From contig CADCDP010000001.1 in assembly GCA_902800305.1 (NCBI GenBank), forward strand, positions 62,001-126,000: 64,000 nt of DNA, read 5' to 3'. Below, one piece after another: positions 7,789 through 17,282 of the stretch. The notes beneath the pieces were generated by a model. That model was not told the origin of the DNA, did not search any database, and worked only from the letters and a program-made list of their open reading frames with translations. The translations under genes and the position numbers were made by a program. The stretch's first letter is position 1, and the number at the start of each line of letters is the position of its first letter. The stretch comes from an uncultured Bacteroidales bacterium (lineage in GTDB: Bacteria; Bacteroidota; Bacteroidia; Bacteroidales; Bacteroidaceae).

Positions 7789-9041
7789 AACGTACTGACT
7801 TTGAAATTATGGCACCTGTGGGGAGTCGTGAAAGCTTAGCGGCGGCCATCCATGCAGGGGCTAATTCCATTTATTTTGGCATAGGGAAGCTGAACATGCG
7901 GAGCCATAGTGCTAATGCGTTCACGATTGACGACTTGAAGGAAATCGCGGCCATCTGCCATGCGCATGGGGTGCAGTCTTACCTGACGGTGAACACGATT
8001 ATTTATGGGGAAGACCTCCCCACGATGCGTGAAATCGTCGATGCGGCTAAGGAGGCAGAGATTTCGGCGGTAATCGCGAGCGATGTGGCGGTGATGACGT
8101 ATTGCCGACAAGTGGGTGTGGAAGTGCATTTGAGTACACAGCTGAACATCTCGAACATCGAGGCATTGAAGTTCTATGCGCAGTTTGCCGACGTGGTGGT
8201 GCTGGCGAGGGAACTGAACATGTGGCAGGTGAGGGACATCTACCAGCAGATTGTGGAGCAAGATGTGCGTGGTCCCAAGGGAAATCTGGTGCGGATCGAG
8301 ATGTTCTGCCATGGTGCGTTGTGCATGGCCATCAGCGGAAAGTGCTACCTATCGTTGCAGAATGCTGGCAGGAGTGCGAACAGGGGAGAGTGCGTGCAGA
8401 TTTGCCGACGTGGCTATGAAGTGACGGATGTGGAGACAGGCACGAAGTTGGCTATTGACAATAAGTATATCATGTCGCCCCGTGACCTCAAGACCATCCG
8501 CTTCATCGACGTGATGATGAATGCGGGTGTGAGGGTGTTCAAGATAGAAGGAAGAGCACGAGGACCAGAGTATGTGCAGACGGTGGTGAAGGCATACGAT
8601 GAAGCTATCTGTGCTGTGCTTGAAGGTAGTTTCACGGACGAGAAGAAGGATGAATGGGACAAGGAGCTTAGCACGGTGTTCAACCGTGGTTTCTGGGATG
8701 GGTATTACCAAGGACAAAAGTTGGGCGAATGGTGTGAGATATATGGCAGCAAGGCGACGGAGAAGAAGGTGTATGTGGGTAAGTGCATGAAGTACTTCTC
8801 GAAGATTGGTGTGGCAGAGTTTCTGATAGAGAACGAAGACCTCCATGTGGGCGACAAGATACTCGTGACAGGCACGACGACGGGTGCGCTCATCCAGCCT
8901 TGCGACGAGATACGCTTTGATTTGGAGCCGGTCGAGACAGCGACCCGTGGGCAACACATTAGCATCAAGGTGAAGGAGCGTGTGCGAGTGAACGACAAAC
9001 TCTATGTGCTTCAACCTGCAGACAGATTAACACAACAATAA
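7785..9041 (+). CDS. U32 family protein (TrhP/YegQ-like, tRNA hydroxylation)
   Basis: 418 aa from the ATG at 7785. The in-frame ATG at 7755 is inside the upstream gene and the family begins at about MKRTDFEIMAPVGS, so 7785 is preferred. The U32 signature EMFCHGALCMAISGKC lies at about residues 172-187. Further cysteines in GECVQIC (about 201-207) complete a likely iron-sulfur ligand set. U32 proteins of the TrhP/RlhA type take part in RNA hydroxylation using prephenate-linked chemistry; older annotation as collagenase or peptidase is not supported. The partner upstream is an RNA methyltransferase, so this two-gene unit is probably concerned with RNA modification. A C-terminal beta-barrel-like domain follows residue 330. 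Confidence 0.85.
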   Translation: MKRTDFEIMAPVGSRESLAAAIHAGANSIYFGIGKLNMRSHSANAFTIDDLKEIAAICHAHGVQSYLTVNTIIYGEDLPTMREIVDAAKEAEISAVIASDVAVMTYCRQVGVEVHLSTQLNISNIEALKFYAQFADVVVLARELNMWQVRDIYQQIVEQDVRGPKGNLVRIEMFCHGALCMAISGKCYLSLQNAGRSANRGECVQICRRGYEVTDVETGTKLAIDNKYIMSPRDLKTIRFIDVMMNAGVRVFKIEGRARGPEYVQTVVKAYDEAICAVLEGSFTDEKKDEWDKELSTVFNRGFWDGYYQGQKLGEWCEIYGSKATEKKVYVGKCMKYFSKIGVAEFLIENEDLHVGDKILVTGTTTGALIQPCDEIRFDLEPVETATRGQHISIKVKERVRVNDKLYVLQPADRLTQQ

Positions 9042-9045
9042 AAAT

Positions 9046-11835
9046 ATGGCACGGCAGATAACAATCTTTTTCCTTTTTCTCTTCTCTTTCTTGGGGCTAC
9101 AAGCCCAAGAGAGCGACCTTGTTGGCATTGTCTCCTACATGAAACGTACCATGAACTTTGCGCAGGTGATGCCTCAAGAGAAGGTGTATCTCCACTTCGA
9201 CAACACGGGTTATTTCAAGGGAGAGACCATCTGGTTCAAGGGGTATGTGGTCAGAGCCGATACTGGTAAACCGACGGACTTGAGTGGGGTGCTCTACGTG
9301 GAGCTGGTCAATCCTTCGGGCGATGTGGTGGAAACACGCAAATTGCCTATTCAGGAGGGCACGGCATACGGCGACATCAAGCTCGATAGCATCTACACCA
9401 CAGGGTTTTACGAAGTGAGGGCATATACTCGCTACATGACCAACTGGGGCAGTGGTGGCATCTTTTCACGGGTGTTCCCCGTTTTTAAAGCTCCCGAGAG
9501 CGATGGTGATTACTCCAAGATGGTGATGGATGACCTTGGTTATCGGAAACGTCTGCCCAATGTGCGTATGGATGATGCCCTCAACGACAAGGAGAACGGC
9601 CTGCAAGTGCGTTTCTTCCCCGAGGGAGGTAAGCTGGTAAAAGGGTTGACGAATTGTGTCGCGTTTCAGGTGAGCGACAAGACTGGGGCGCATCTGATGA
9701 CGGGTGGCGCACTCCTTGACGAGAAGAAGCAGGTGGTGGCTGCCGTCAACACCATTCGCGAAGGACGTGGATTCTTCGAGGTGAAGCCTGAAGGCCGACC
9801 CATGTATCTGCGTCTGGCCGACCGCAAGGGTAAACAGCACGACTTTCCGCTCCCCGAAGCAGAAGAAGAGGGGCTAACTCTGCGGATGAACACGTTGAAG
9901 GATGAAGAAGTGGAGGTGACCGTCTGCGCCACTCCTTCCATGGTGGGAAAACTGTTAGGCTTCACGTTGATACACGATGGTAAGGTACTTCAGGCAGACA
10001 CGGTATATGCCGAGTCAGCCATGATGATTCCTTTCGAACGTGCATCCCTTCCAGCAGGGGTGAGCCAACTTACATTCTTCACGTCCGATGGACACATCCA
10101 AGCGGAACGCCAGTTCTTCATCTGTCCGAAATCCCAAGAGGCTGATACCATCCGCATCGCATCTCCGCAAGCCTTCCCGAAGCCTTGCAAGAAAGTGACG
10201 GTCAACATCAAGGCACAACCTAACAGCCTCCTTTCTTTCTCGGCGATGGATGCTGCCACCATGACCAACGGACGTGAAGGAAACGCCCTCACGTGGCTCT
10301 TGCTGTCCAGCGACATCAAAGGGTATGTCGAAGACCCTGACTATTATTTTGAGCGCGACGACCGCGACCACCGTTTGGCAGCCGACCTGCTGATGATGGT
10401 GCAGGGGTGGCGACGCTACGACTGGGCACTCATGGCCAATGCCATCCCCCAGAATGAGGGCTATACACTTTTCGATGACAGCACTGCCAATTTTGTCCAA
10501 CCCATCGAAGACAAGCTTTACGTTTTTGGCCAACTGGGTCAGAAACGGAAGAAGAACACGGTGGAAGGTGTTGACCTCTTCATGTACTTTTACAACCGGC
10601 AGGGACAGCACGTGGAAGGACATACAATCACCGATTCCATCGGCGGATATGCCTTTGCCCTGCCCAATATGGACGGTGAATGGAAACTGATTATCAACAC
10701 GCAGAAGGACGAGAAAAACACCAATTATTATGTGGGTATCGACCGTCACTTCTCGCCTCGGAGACGTTGGTTTTCCCCCGATGAAACCAAGACCATTGAC
10801 CTGCTTCGGGCAAACCTTTTTAGTGATGATGCCTCCAAGAAGGCGGCAGAGGACGAACATGAGTACATCCCCCTCCAGAAGCGCGAACACGTACTCCCCA
10901 CCGTGGTGGTCAAGGCCAGAAGACGCATCTTCGAAGGGGCAAAAGCTGCATGGGAATCGGAGACACAAGGACAATACTTCGCTTCGATGTACTATAATGC
11001 CGATGTTGATGCTGACATCTTCGCTGATCGAGGAATGGAAGTGCCGACACTCAATGCGTGGCTGCACCTTCGCAACCCATTCTTCGGCAGTGGCGAAAAG
11101 GACGAATATATGTCGGAAGACAGCCATGTGGCGGACGATGTGATAGCCGCTATAGCCGAAGACCGCACCGCCACCTTGGGCGATATGGACCATGATATGG
11201 TGGATGAGGACAACATCGCTCAGATGGATGTCATTACTTCTACGGGTGGAGAGGGGCTTGACGGGGTCAACCTTAACGAAGGTATCTTTACGTCAACCGA
11301 CAAAACACCGCGCATCAACACTTACGGCTTGGGGTATAAGAACCGTCCCATCGTCTGGATTCTCGACAACACTTACGGGGCCATCACCAACTTGGGGGTA
11401 CATTCCAAATTTGAAACTTTCCAAGTGTTTAGACCTTGTATTATGGACATGCCCATCTTCATCGACGAGGTGAAGTCGGTGTATGTGAGTGAAGACCCAT
11501 ACGCCTTCAAGTCCTATCTCTTTTGTCCCGACTTGATGGGCATGAACCCTGTTACCGTGTTTGTCTATACCCACGACTTCCTCCCTTTGAAGAAGAAAGG
11601 ATTGCGTGTCACCCACTTCCAGGGCTACAACAAGCCCTCCACTTTCGAGATGGACGACTACTCTACGTTTCCTCCGATGGAAGACTTCCGTCGAACTCTC
11701 TTCTGGGAGCCTAACGTAAAGACCGATGCTCAGGGCAACGCGACGGTGGAGTTTTGGAACAATTCTTCCTGCCACGAGATGTACATCTCCTGCGAAGGCA
11801 TGACGAAAGAAGGAAAATTTATGATTAATGAATAA
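9046..11835 (+). CDS. Exported MG2 (macroglobulin-like) domain protein
   Basis: 929 aa with signal peptide MARQITIFFLFLFSFLGLQAQ. Residues about 45-145 (EKVYLHFDNTGYFKGETIWF, then FYEVRAYTRYM) are the MG2 domain typical of a large Bacteroidota envelope family. Further beta-domains follow, then near residues 750-830 a segment with NTYGLGYKNRPIVWILDN that resembles the plug-like region of carboxypeptidase-regulatory/TonB-associated proteins. The C-terminus (DAQGNATVEFWNNS) is a last macroglobulin-like strand. There is no lipobox and no type IX sorting domain, so it is likely periplasmic or outer-membrane associated. Gap of 4 bp after the U32 gene suggests co-transcription. Function unknown. Confidence 0.8.
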   Translation: MARQITIFFLFLFSFLGLQAQESDLVGIVSYMKRTMNFAQVMPQEKVYLHFDNTGYFKGETIWFKGYVVRADTGKPTDLSGVLYVELVNPSGDVVETRKLPIQEGTAYGDIKLDSIYTTGFYEVRAYTRYMTNWGSGGIFSRVFPVFKAPESDGDYSKMVMDDLGYRKRLPNVRMDDALNDKENGLQVRFFPEGGKLVKGLTNCVAFQVSDKTGAHLMTGGALLDEKKQVVAAVNTIREGRGFFEVKPEGRPMYLRLADRKGKQHDFPLPEAEEEGLTLRMNTLKDEEVEVTVCATPSMVGKLLGFTLIHDGKVLQADTVYAESAMMIPFERASLPAGVSQLTFFTSDGHIQAERQFFICPKSQEADTIRIASPQAFPKPCKKVTVNIKAQPNSLLSFSAMDAATMTNGREGNALTWLLLSSDIKGYVEDPDYYFERDDRDHRLAADLLMMVQGWRRYDWALMANAIPQNEGYTLFDDSTANFVQPIEDKLYVFGQLGQKRKKNTVEGVDLFMYFYNRQGQHVEGHTITDSIGGYAFALPNMDGEWKLIINTQKDEKNTNYYVGIDRHFSPRRRWFSPDETKTIDLLRANLFSDDASKKAAEDEHEYIPLQKREHVLPTVVVKARRRIFEGAKAAWESETQGQYFASMYYNADVDADIFADRGMEVPTLNAWLHLRNPFFGSGEKDEYMSEDSHVADDVIAAIAEDRTATLGDMDHDMVDEDNIAQMDVITSTGGEGLDGVNLNEGIFTSTDKTPRINTYGLGYKNRPIVWILDNTYGAITNLGVHSKFETFQVFRPCIMDMPIFIDEVKSVYVSEDPYAFKSYLFCPDLMGMNPVTVFVYTHDFLPLKKKGLRVTHFQGYNKPSTFEMDDYSTFPPMEDFRRTLFWEPNVKTDAQGNATVEFWNNSSCHEMYISCEGMTKEGKFMINE

Positions 11836-11871
11836 CCCAATAAATGTTAAATGTCAAATGTTAAATATAAA

Positions 11872-13149
11872 ATGAACAACATGCGTTTTCGCCTCATCGT
11901 GATGAACTTTCTGGAGTTCGCCGCTTGGGGTGCTTATCTTACTTCGATGGGTGCTTACCTTGCCAATGCAGGTTTGGGCACCGACATCGGTAATTATTAT
12001 GCCATGCAAGGCATCGTGTCGATATTTATGCCAGCACTCATGGGCATTGTGGCCGACCGTTGGGTGCAAGCCCAGCGACTGCTCTCGTTCTGCCACTTGA
12101 TGGCAGCCATCTTCATGGGGTTGAGTGCTTGGGTGGGAATTTCCGCTTTACAGACAGACACTTTTGTCGATGGTCGAATGCTTTTCCTGTTCTATTCGCT
12201 CAGCGTAGCATTCTACATGCCGACATTGGGACTCTCCTATTCCACAGCTTATACCGCTCTCGACAAGGTGGGGCTTGACACCATCAAGGCTTTTCCTCCC
12301 ATCCGCGTGTTTGGTACCGTCGGCTTTATCTGTGCCATGGTGTTTGTTGACTTGATGGGTTACCAGAACACTCCTGTGCAGTTCATTGTCTCGGCGGTGG
12401 TTAGCCTTTCCTTGGCGGTTTATGCCCTTACACTTCCATCCTGTCCTGTCGGACGAAGTGGTGCTGGATGTTCGCTCACCGAAGCTTTCGGCCTCAAGGC
12501 TTTCACGCTGTTCAAAGACAAGAAGATGGCTTACTTCTTCGTCTTCTCCTTCATGCTGGGTGTGTCGCTGCAAATCACCAACGGGTATGCCAATCCCTTC
12601 ATCCAGTCGTTTGGCGATAACCCTGCCTACATGGGTATGTTCTTCGTGAAGCACAGCAACCTGCTCGTGTCGCTCTCCCAAGTGTCAGAGACGCTCTGCA
12701 TCCTCTTGATACCTTACTTCTTGAAACGCTTTGGCATCAAGATTGTCATGCTCATTGCCATGTTGGCGTGGGTGGGTCGTTTCGCCTTCTTCGGGATGGG
12801 CAATCCTGGTTCGGGCGTTTGGCTCTTTATCCTTAGTTGCATCGTCTATGGTGTGGCGTTCGACTTCTTCAACGTCTCTGGCTCGCTCTTCGTGAACAAG
12901 GAGACCGACATCTCCATGCGCTCCAGTGCTCAGGGTCTCTTCATCTTGATGACTAACGGTTTGGGTTCCACGCTCGGTTCGCTCGCGGCCAAGACCATCA
13001 TCAACCATTATGTCTTTGCGGAGGGCTTGACCGTGATGGAACAGGCCGCTGGTTGGCAGACTTCGTGGTACATCTTTGCTGGCTATGCGATGGTCGTTGC
13101 CATTGCTTTCGCCATCTTGTTTCCATATAAACACGTGAGGGAGGATTGA
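11872..13149 (+). CDS. Nucleoside:H+ symporter-like MFS permease (NupG family)
   Basis: About 425 aa with some 12 hydrophobic segments. The N-terminus [20 protein letters not shown] is characteristic of the nucleoside permease branch of the major facilitator superfamily, followed by a loop-2 motif ([14 protein letters not shown]). It sits in the inner membrane and probably imports nucleosides. Starts at 11851, 11872 and 11881 are in frame. The first lies in a TAAATGTYAAATG-type simple repeat and encodes a non-family extension, so 11872 (MNNMRFRL) or 11881 is more likely. It ends 1 bp before ruvB. Confidence 0.85.
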   Translation: MNNMRFRLIVMNFLEFAAWGAYLTSMGAYLANAGLGTDIGNYYAMQGIVSIFMPALMGIVADRWVQAQRLLSFCHLMAAIFMGLSAWVGISALQTDTFVDGRMLFLFYSLSVAFYMPTLGLSYSTAYTALDKVGLDTIKAFPPIRVFGTVGFICAMVFVDLMGYQNTPVQFIVSAVVSLSLAVYALTLPSCPVGRSGAGCSLTEAFGLKAFTLFKDKKMAYFFVFSFMLGVSLQITNGYANPFIQSFGDNPAYMGMFFVKHSNLLVSLSQVSETLCILLIPYFLKRFGIKIVMLIAMLAWVGRFAFFGMGNPGSGVWLFILSCIVYGVAFDFFNVSGSLFVNKETDISMRSSAQGLFILMTNGLGSTLGSLAAKTIINHYVFAEGLTVMEQAAGWQTSWYIFAGYAMVVAIAFAILFPYKHVRED

Positions 13150-13150
13150 C

Positions 13151-14191
13151 ATGGCAGAGAATTTCGACATCCGTGAGCAGCGGAACACCAAGGACAAGGA
13201 TTTCGAGAACGCCCTTCGTCCATTGCGGTTCGACGATTTTAGCGGACAAACCAAGGTGGTGGAGAACCTGAGCGTTTTCGTTGAGGCTGCTCGTTTCCGA
13301 GGCGAACCACTCGACCACACCCTCCTGCATGGTCCTCCGGGATTGGGCAAGACCACCCTTTCCAACATCATCGCCAACGAACTTGGCGTAGGCTTTAAGG
13401 TTACCTCTGGTCCTGTGCTCGACAAGCCCGGTGACTTGGCGGGCATCCTCACTTCGCTCGAAGAGAACGATGTGCTCTTCATCGACGAGATTCACCGCCT
13501 TTCGCCTGTAGTGGAGGAGTATCTGTATTCGGCGATGGAGGACTATCGTATCGACATTATGATAGACAAAGGCCCATCGGCACGTTCTATCCAGATAGAC
13601 CTCAGTCCTTTCACCCTTGTCGGTGCCACCACCCGTAGCGGACTTCTCACTGCTCCTCTCCGTGCCCGTTTCGGCATCAACCTCCACTTGGAGTACTACG
13701 ATGCCGAAGTGCTCACGAAGATTATCCTCCGCTCCGCCCATCTGCTGGGTGTTCCTTGCGACTATGATGCCGCTGGCGAGATAGCCAGTCGTTCACGCGG
13801 TACACCTCGTATCGCCAACGCCCTCTTGCGCCGAGTGCGCGACTTCGCCCAAGTGCGTGGCAACGGAACGGTCAACCTTGCCATTGCCCACACCGCTCTC
13901 GAAGCCCTCAACATCGACAAGTTCGGTCTCGACGAGATAGACAACAAGATACTTACCACCATCATCGACAAGTTTAAGGGTGGTCCTGTTGGCCTTGGTA
14001 CCATCGCTACAGCCATTGGCGAAGACACCGGGACCGTCGAAGAAGTTTACGAACCCTTCTTGATTAAGGAAGGCTTCATCAAGCGCACCCCCCGAGGTCG
14101 CGAAGTCACCGAGCTTGCCTATCGCCACTTGGGTCGCAACCCGTGGGTTAACCCCCACGACAATACAGGTATGGGTAGCCTCTTCGACTAA
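13151..14191 (+). CDS. ruvB: Holliday junction branch migration ATPase RuvB
   Basis: 346 aa, full length for the family. Walker [11 protein letters not shown] at residues 61-70, Walker [11 protein letters not shown] at about 108-117, sensor region [10 protein letters not shown], and the C-terminal winged-helix domain ending with the conserved [14 protein letters not shown]. With RuvA it drives branch migration of Holliday junctions before RuvC cleavage. It is 1 bp downstream of the permease stop, so probably translated from the same mRNA. Its 3' end runs into three 22-bp tandem repeats that resemble the last codons of the gene (14190-14255). Confidence 0.98.
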   Translation: MAENFDIREQRNTKDKDFENALRPLRFDDFSGQTKVVENLSVFVEAARFRGEPLDHTLLHGPPGLGKTTLSNIIANELGVGFKVTSGPVLDKPGDLAGILTSLEENDVLFIDEIHRLSPVVEEYLYSAMEDYRIDIMIDKGPSARSIQIDLSPFTLVGATTRSGLLTAPLRARFGINLHLEYYDAEVLTKIILRSAHLLGVPCDYDAAGEIASRSRGTPRIANALLRRVRDFAQVRGNGTVNLAIAHTALEALNIDKFGLDEIDNKILTTIIDKFKGGPVGLGTIATAIGEDTGTVEEVYEPFLIKEGFIKRTPRGREVTELAYRHLGRNPWVNPHDNTGMGSLFD

Positions 14192-14255
14192 GCTGAGCAA
14201 TCTTTTCGCTTAGGCTGGGCAGCCTTTTCGCTTAAGCCGGGCAGCCCTTTCGATG
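14190..14255 (+). repeat. Three tandem 22-bp repeats at the ruvB stop codon
   Basis: Units begin at 14190, 14212 and 14234, each with the core GGGCAGCC(T)TTTCG or a close variant. The preceding 22 bp (14168-14189), which encode the end of RuvB, share the core TGGGTAGCCTCTTCG, so the array may have grown out of the gene's 3' end. Confidence 0.75.
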
Positions 14256-14282
14256 AAGCATTCTTTTTATTCCTTTTTTGTC

Positions 14283-14314
14283 GTCCCCGATTCCGTTTCC
14301 TCGGAGTCGGGGAC
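14283..14314. terminator. Hairpin between ruvB and topA
   Basis: GTCCCCGATTCCG at 14283-14295 pairs with 14302-14314 (13 bp with one G-T pair, 6-nt loop). The T-rich run is upstream rather than downstream, so intrinsic termination of ruvB is uncertain. Confidence 0.5.
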
Positions 14315-14401
14315 TGTGCTGTATTGGAGTCCTTAGCGATGTTTTGATGCTTTTTTGGAAAAATTCACACATTATATAAATAAGGAGAACTTTTTTTTAT
14401 T

Positions 14402-14409
14402 TACCTTTG
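14402..14409 (+). promoter_or_regulatory. -7 element of the topA promoter
   Basis: TACCTTTG at 14402-14409 fits the Bacteroidota -7 consensus. No clear TTTG is seen 19-21 bp upstream. It places the transcription start about 35 nt before the ATG at 14452 and argues against a TTG start at 14407. Confidence 0.6.
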
Positions 14410-14451
14410 CACCCGATTTTCGTGAAGCGAAGAAGAACAAAAGAAAGATAT

Positions 14452-16764
14452 ATGCAGAAAAACTTAGTGATTGTAGAGTCTCCTGCCAAGGCGAAGACGC
14501 TGGAGCGATTCCTCGGTAAAGACTACAAGGTGATGTCCTCGTATGGGCATATCCGCGACCTGAAGAAGAAGGAGATGAGCGTAAATCTCGACGATTTCTC
14601 TCCCGAATATGAGATACCGTCGGACAAGGAAACAGTGGTGAAGGAACTCCGAAAGGAGGCCAAGAAGGCCGAAACGGTTTGGTTGGCTTCCGATGAAGAC
14701 CGCGAGGGAGAAGCCATCTCTTGGCACTTGAGTCAGGTGCTGGGACTGGACCCCAAGGCGGCTAAACGAATAGTGTTCCATGAGATTACGAAATCGGCCA
14801 TCTTAAACGCCATCGAGCATCCACGCACCATCGACATGGGATTGGTGAACGCGCAACAAGCACGTCGTGTGCTCGACCGCATCGTGGGTTTCAAACTTTC
14901 TCCCGTGTTGTGGCGCAAGCTGAAGCCGAGCCTTTCGGCTGGACGTGTACAGAGTGTGGCCGTGCGGTTGATTGTAGAGCGTGAGAAGGAGATAGAGGAC
15001 TTTAAGAGCGAGTCGAGCTATCGTGTCAGTGCCGTGTTCACGGTGGACGGTCAGCCCATCAAGGCAACATTGGCGCATGGCTTCAAGACCGAGGCAGAGG
15101 CAGAGGCGTTCCTGCTTTCGTGCAAGGACAAGCAGTTCACCATCACCGACATCGAGAAGAAACCTGTGAAGAAGAGTCCTGCTCCGCCATTCACCACTTC
15201 GACCCTCCAGCAGGAGGCCGCTCGAAAGCTGGGCTTCACGGTGAGCCAGACGATGATGGTGGCACAGCACCTCTACGAGTCCGGACACATTACCTACATG
15301 CGAACCGACTCCGTCAACCTTTCGTCGCTCTGCATCAACACGACGAAAGAGGAAATCGTGAAAATGCACGGAGAGCGGTATTCGCGTCCTCGGCAGTTCC
15401 ACACCAATTCGAAGGGAGCGCAGGAGGCACACGAAGCCATCCGCCCGACGTACATCTCGGAAACCGAGATTACGGGCAACGCTCAGGAAAAGCGGCTTTA
15501 TGACTTAATCTGGAAACGCACCTTAGCTTCCCAGATGGCCGATGCCGAAGCTGAAAAGACCACCATCACGATAGAGGCAAAAGGCACTGATGGCGTGTTC
15601 ACGGCCACAGGCGAGGTCATCACGTTCGATGGTTTCTTGCGTGTTTACCGTGAGTCCTACGATGACGATACACCGACCGAGGAAACAGAGGGATTGCTTC
15701 CTACGGTGAAAGTGGGCGAGTCTCTGAACATGGAGGAATTGGTGGCCATCCAGCGTTTCTCGCAGCACCCTCTTCGTTACACCGAGGCCAGCTTGGTGAA
15801 GAAGCTGGAAGAATTAGGTATCGGTCGTCCTTCCACCTACGCTCCCACCATTTCGACCATCCAACAGCGTGAATACGTGGAGAAGGGCGATAAGAAGGGC
15901 GAAGAACGTACCTACGGCATCTTGAAATTGTCGGGTGGAAAACTGAAGAAATCGACCAAGAAGGAAGTGTTTGGCAACGAGAAAGGCAAGCTCCTACCCA
16001 CCGACATCGGCACCGTGGTGAACGATTTCCTTATCCAATATTTTCCAGAGATTGTCGATTACAACTTCACTGCCAATGTGGAGAAAGAGTTCGACGAGAT
16101 AGCCGATGGCCGCGAGAATTGGCACGAGATGATGAAAGACTTCTACGGGAAGTTGGAACCCCTGATTGAATCGACGCTTCAAGAGAAGAACGAGCATAAA
16201 GTGGGCGAACGCATCTTGGGGAAGGAACCAGGAACAGGGAAGCCCATTAGTGTGAAGATTGGTCGGTTTGGCCCGATGGTGCAGGTGGGTATTGCCGATG
16301 AACATGAGAAGCCCAAGTTCGCTCAGTTGAAAAAAGGACAGAGCATTGCTACCATCACGCTGGAAGAGGCACTCGATTTGTTTAAGCTGCCTCGCACATT
16401 GGGTGAATACGAAGGGGATGCAGTGACCGTCGGAACAGGTCGCTTCGGCCCCTACGTGCAACATCAGAAGAAATACGTGTCCATCCCCAAGGAGGTGGAT
16501 CCCATGAGCATCGAGTTGGAGGATGCCATCAAAATGATTGAGGAACGCCGGAAGAGCGAGGCTTCATCCCATCTGAAATCGTTCGAGGAAGATGCGGAAC
16601 TGGAAGTGATGAGTGGTCGTTTTGGCCCATACTTGAAATACAAGGGGGCGAACTACAAGTTGCCCAAGTCGGTGAAAGACCCAACGGAACTTACCTACGA
16701 GGCATGTATGGAAATCGTCAACGCTCCTAAGCCAGAAGGGAAGAAAAAAGGGAAAAAAGCATGA
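14452..16764 (+). CDS. topA: DNA topoisomerase I (type IA)
   Basis: 770 aa from ATG 14452, opening with the Toprim domain (KNLVIVESPAKAKTLERFLG) and the acidic triad region SDEDREGEA. The catalytic tyrosine is Y282 in ITYMRTDS. The C-terminal region (about 600-760) has several copies of the motif (R/I)GRFGP(Y/M)V or similar, the Bacteroidota/plant-like DNA-binding repeats, instead of zinc ribbons. It relaxes negative supercoils. The frame is open upstream to a TTG at 14407 that lies in the promoter, so 14452 is the start. It overlaps aroK by 4 bp. Confidence 0.97.
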   Translation: MQKNLVIVESPAKAKTLERFLGKDYKVMSSYGHIRDLKKKEMSVNLDDFSPEYEIPSDKETVVKELRKEAKKAETVWLASDEDREGEAISWHLSQVLGLDPKAAKRIVFHEITKSAILNAIEHPRTIDMGLVNAQQARRVLDRIVGFKLSPVLWRKLKPSLSAGRVQSVAVRLIVEREKEIEDFKSESSYRVSAVFTVDGQPIKATLAHGFKTEAEAEAFLLSCKDKQFTITDIEKKPVKKSPAPPFTTSTLQQEAARKLGFTVSQTMMVAQHLYESGHITYMRTDSVNLSSLCINTTKEEIVKMHGERYSRPRQFHTNSKGAQEAHEAIRPTYISETEITGNAQEKRLYDLIWKRTLASQMADAEAEKTTITIEAKGTDGVFTATGEVITFDGFLRVYRESYDDDTPTEETEGLLPTVKVGESLNMEELVAIQRFSQHPLRYTEASLVKKLEELGIGRPSTYAPTISTIQQREYVEKGDKKGEERTYGILKLSGGKLKKSTKKEVFGNEKGKLLPTDIGTVVNDFLIQYFPEIVDYNFTANVEKEFDEIADGRENWHEMMKDFYGKLEPLIESTLQEKNEHKVGERILGKEPGTGKPISVKIGRFGPMVQVGIADEHEKPKFAQLKKGQSIATITLEEALDLFKLPRTLGEYEGDAVTVGTGRFGPYVQHQKKYVSIPKEVDPMSIELEDAIKMIEERRKSEASSHLKSFEEDAELEVMSGRFGPYLKYKGANYKLPKSVKDPTELTYEACMEIVNAPKPEGKKKGKKA

Positions 16765-17282
16765 TACGCATCATCCTGATAGGTTATATGGGGGCAGGAA
16801 AGACCACCATCGGTAAGGTGCTGGCTCGCGAGATGGGGCTGGAATTTTACGACCTCGACAACTACATCGAAGACCGTTTCCACCAAACCATCCCCGACAT
16901 CTTCGCCCAGAAGGGAGAGGAAGGCTTCCGTGAGGTGGAGCGGAAAATGCTGCACGAGGTGGCAGAATTTGAGAATGTCATCATCTCCTGTGGCGGTGGA
17001 ACGCCCTGCTTCTTCGACAACATGGATTACATGAATGCACAGGGTGAAACCATCTTCCTCGATGCGCCACCCCCCGTGCTGAAGGAGCATTTGCAAATGG
17101 GCAAGACCGTCCGTCCGCTCATTCAGGGCAAGAGCTCCGAAGAACTTATCGCCTACATCGAGACCTCTCTCCAGAAACGGCTTCCCTACTACCAGCAGGC
17201 AAAGCACACGCTCCAGATAGAGGTGATTCACACCAAAGAACAAATCAAGAACTACGTCGAACAAATCATCGGTTTAATATGA
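16761..17282 (+). CDS. aroK: Shikimate kinase
   Basis: 173 aa. P-loop GYMGAGKTT at residues 8-16; shikimate-binding residues in DLDNYIE and in FREVERKML; glycine triplet CGGGTP at about 78-83; LID region with KTVRPLI near 114-120. It phosphorylates shikimate at O3 with ATP in the chorismate pathway. It overlaps topA by 4 bp (ATGA at 16761-16764) and overlaps speA by 4 bp at its end, so topA-aroK-speA form a coupled operon. Confidence 0.97.
   Translation: MIRIILIGYMGAGKTTIGKVLAREMGLEFYDLDNYIEDRFHQTIPDIFAQKGEEGFREVERKMLHEVAEFENVIISCGGGTPCFFDNMDYMNAQGETIFLDAPPPVLKEHLQMGKTVRPLIQGKSSEELIAYIETSLQKRLPYYQQAKHTLQIEVIHTKEQIKNYVEQIIGLI

Noticed and set aside
14407..14451. Extended N-terminus of topoisomerase I from a TTG
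   Set aside because: The TTG is inside the -7 promoter element and the family starts at MQKNLVIVESPAKAK.
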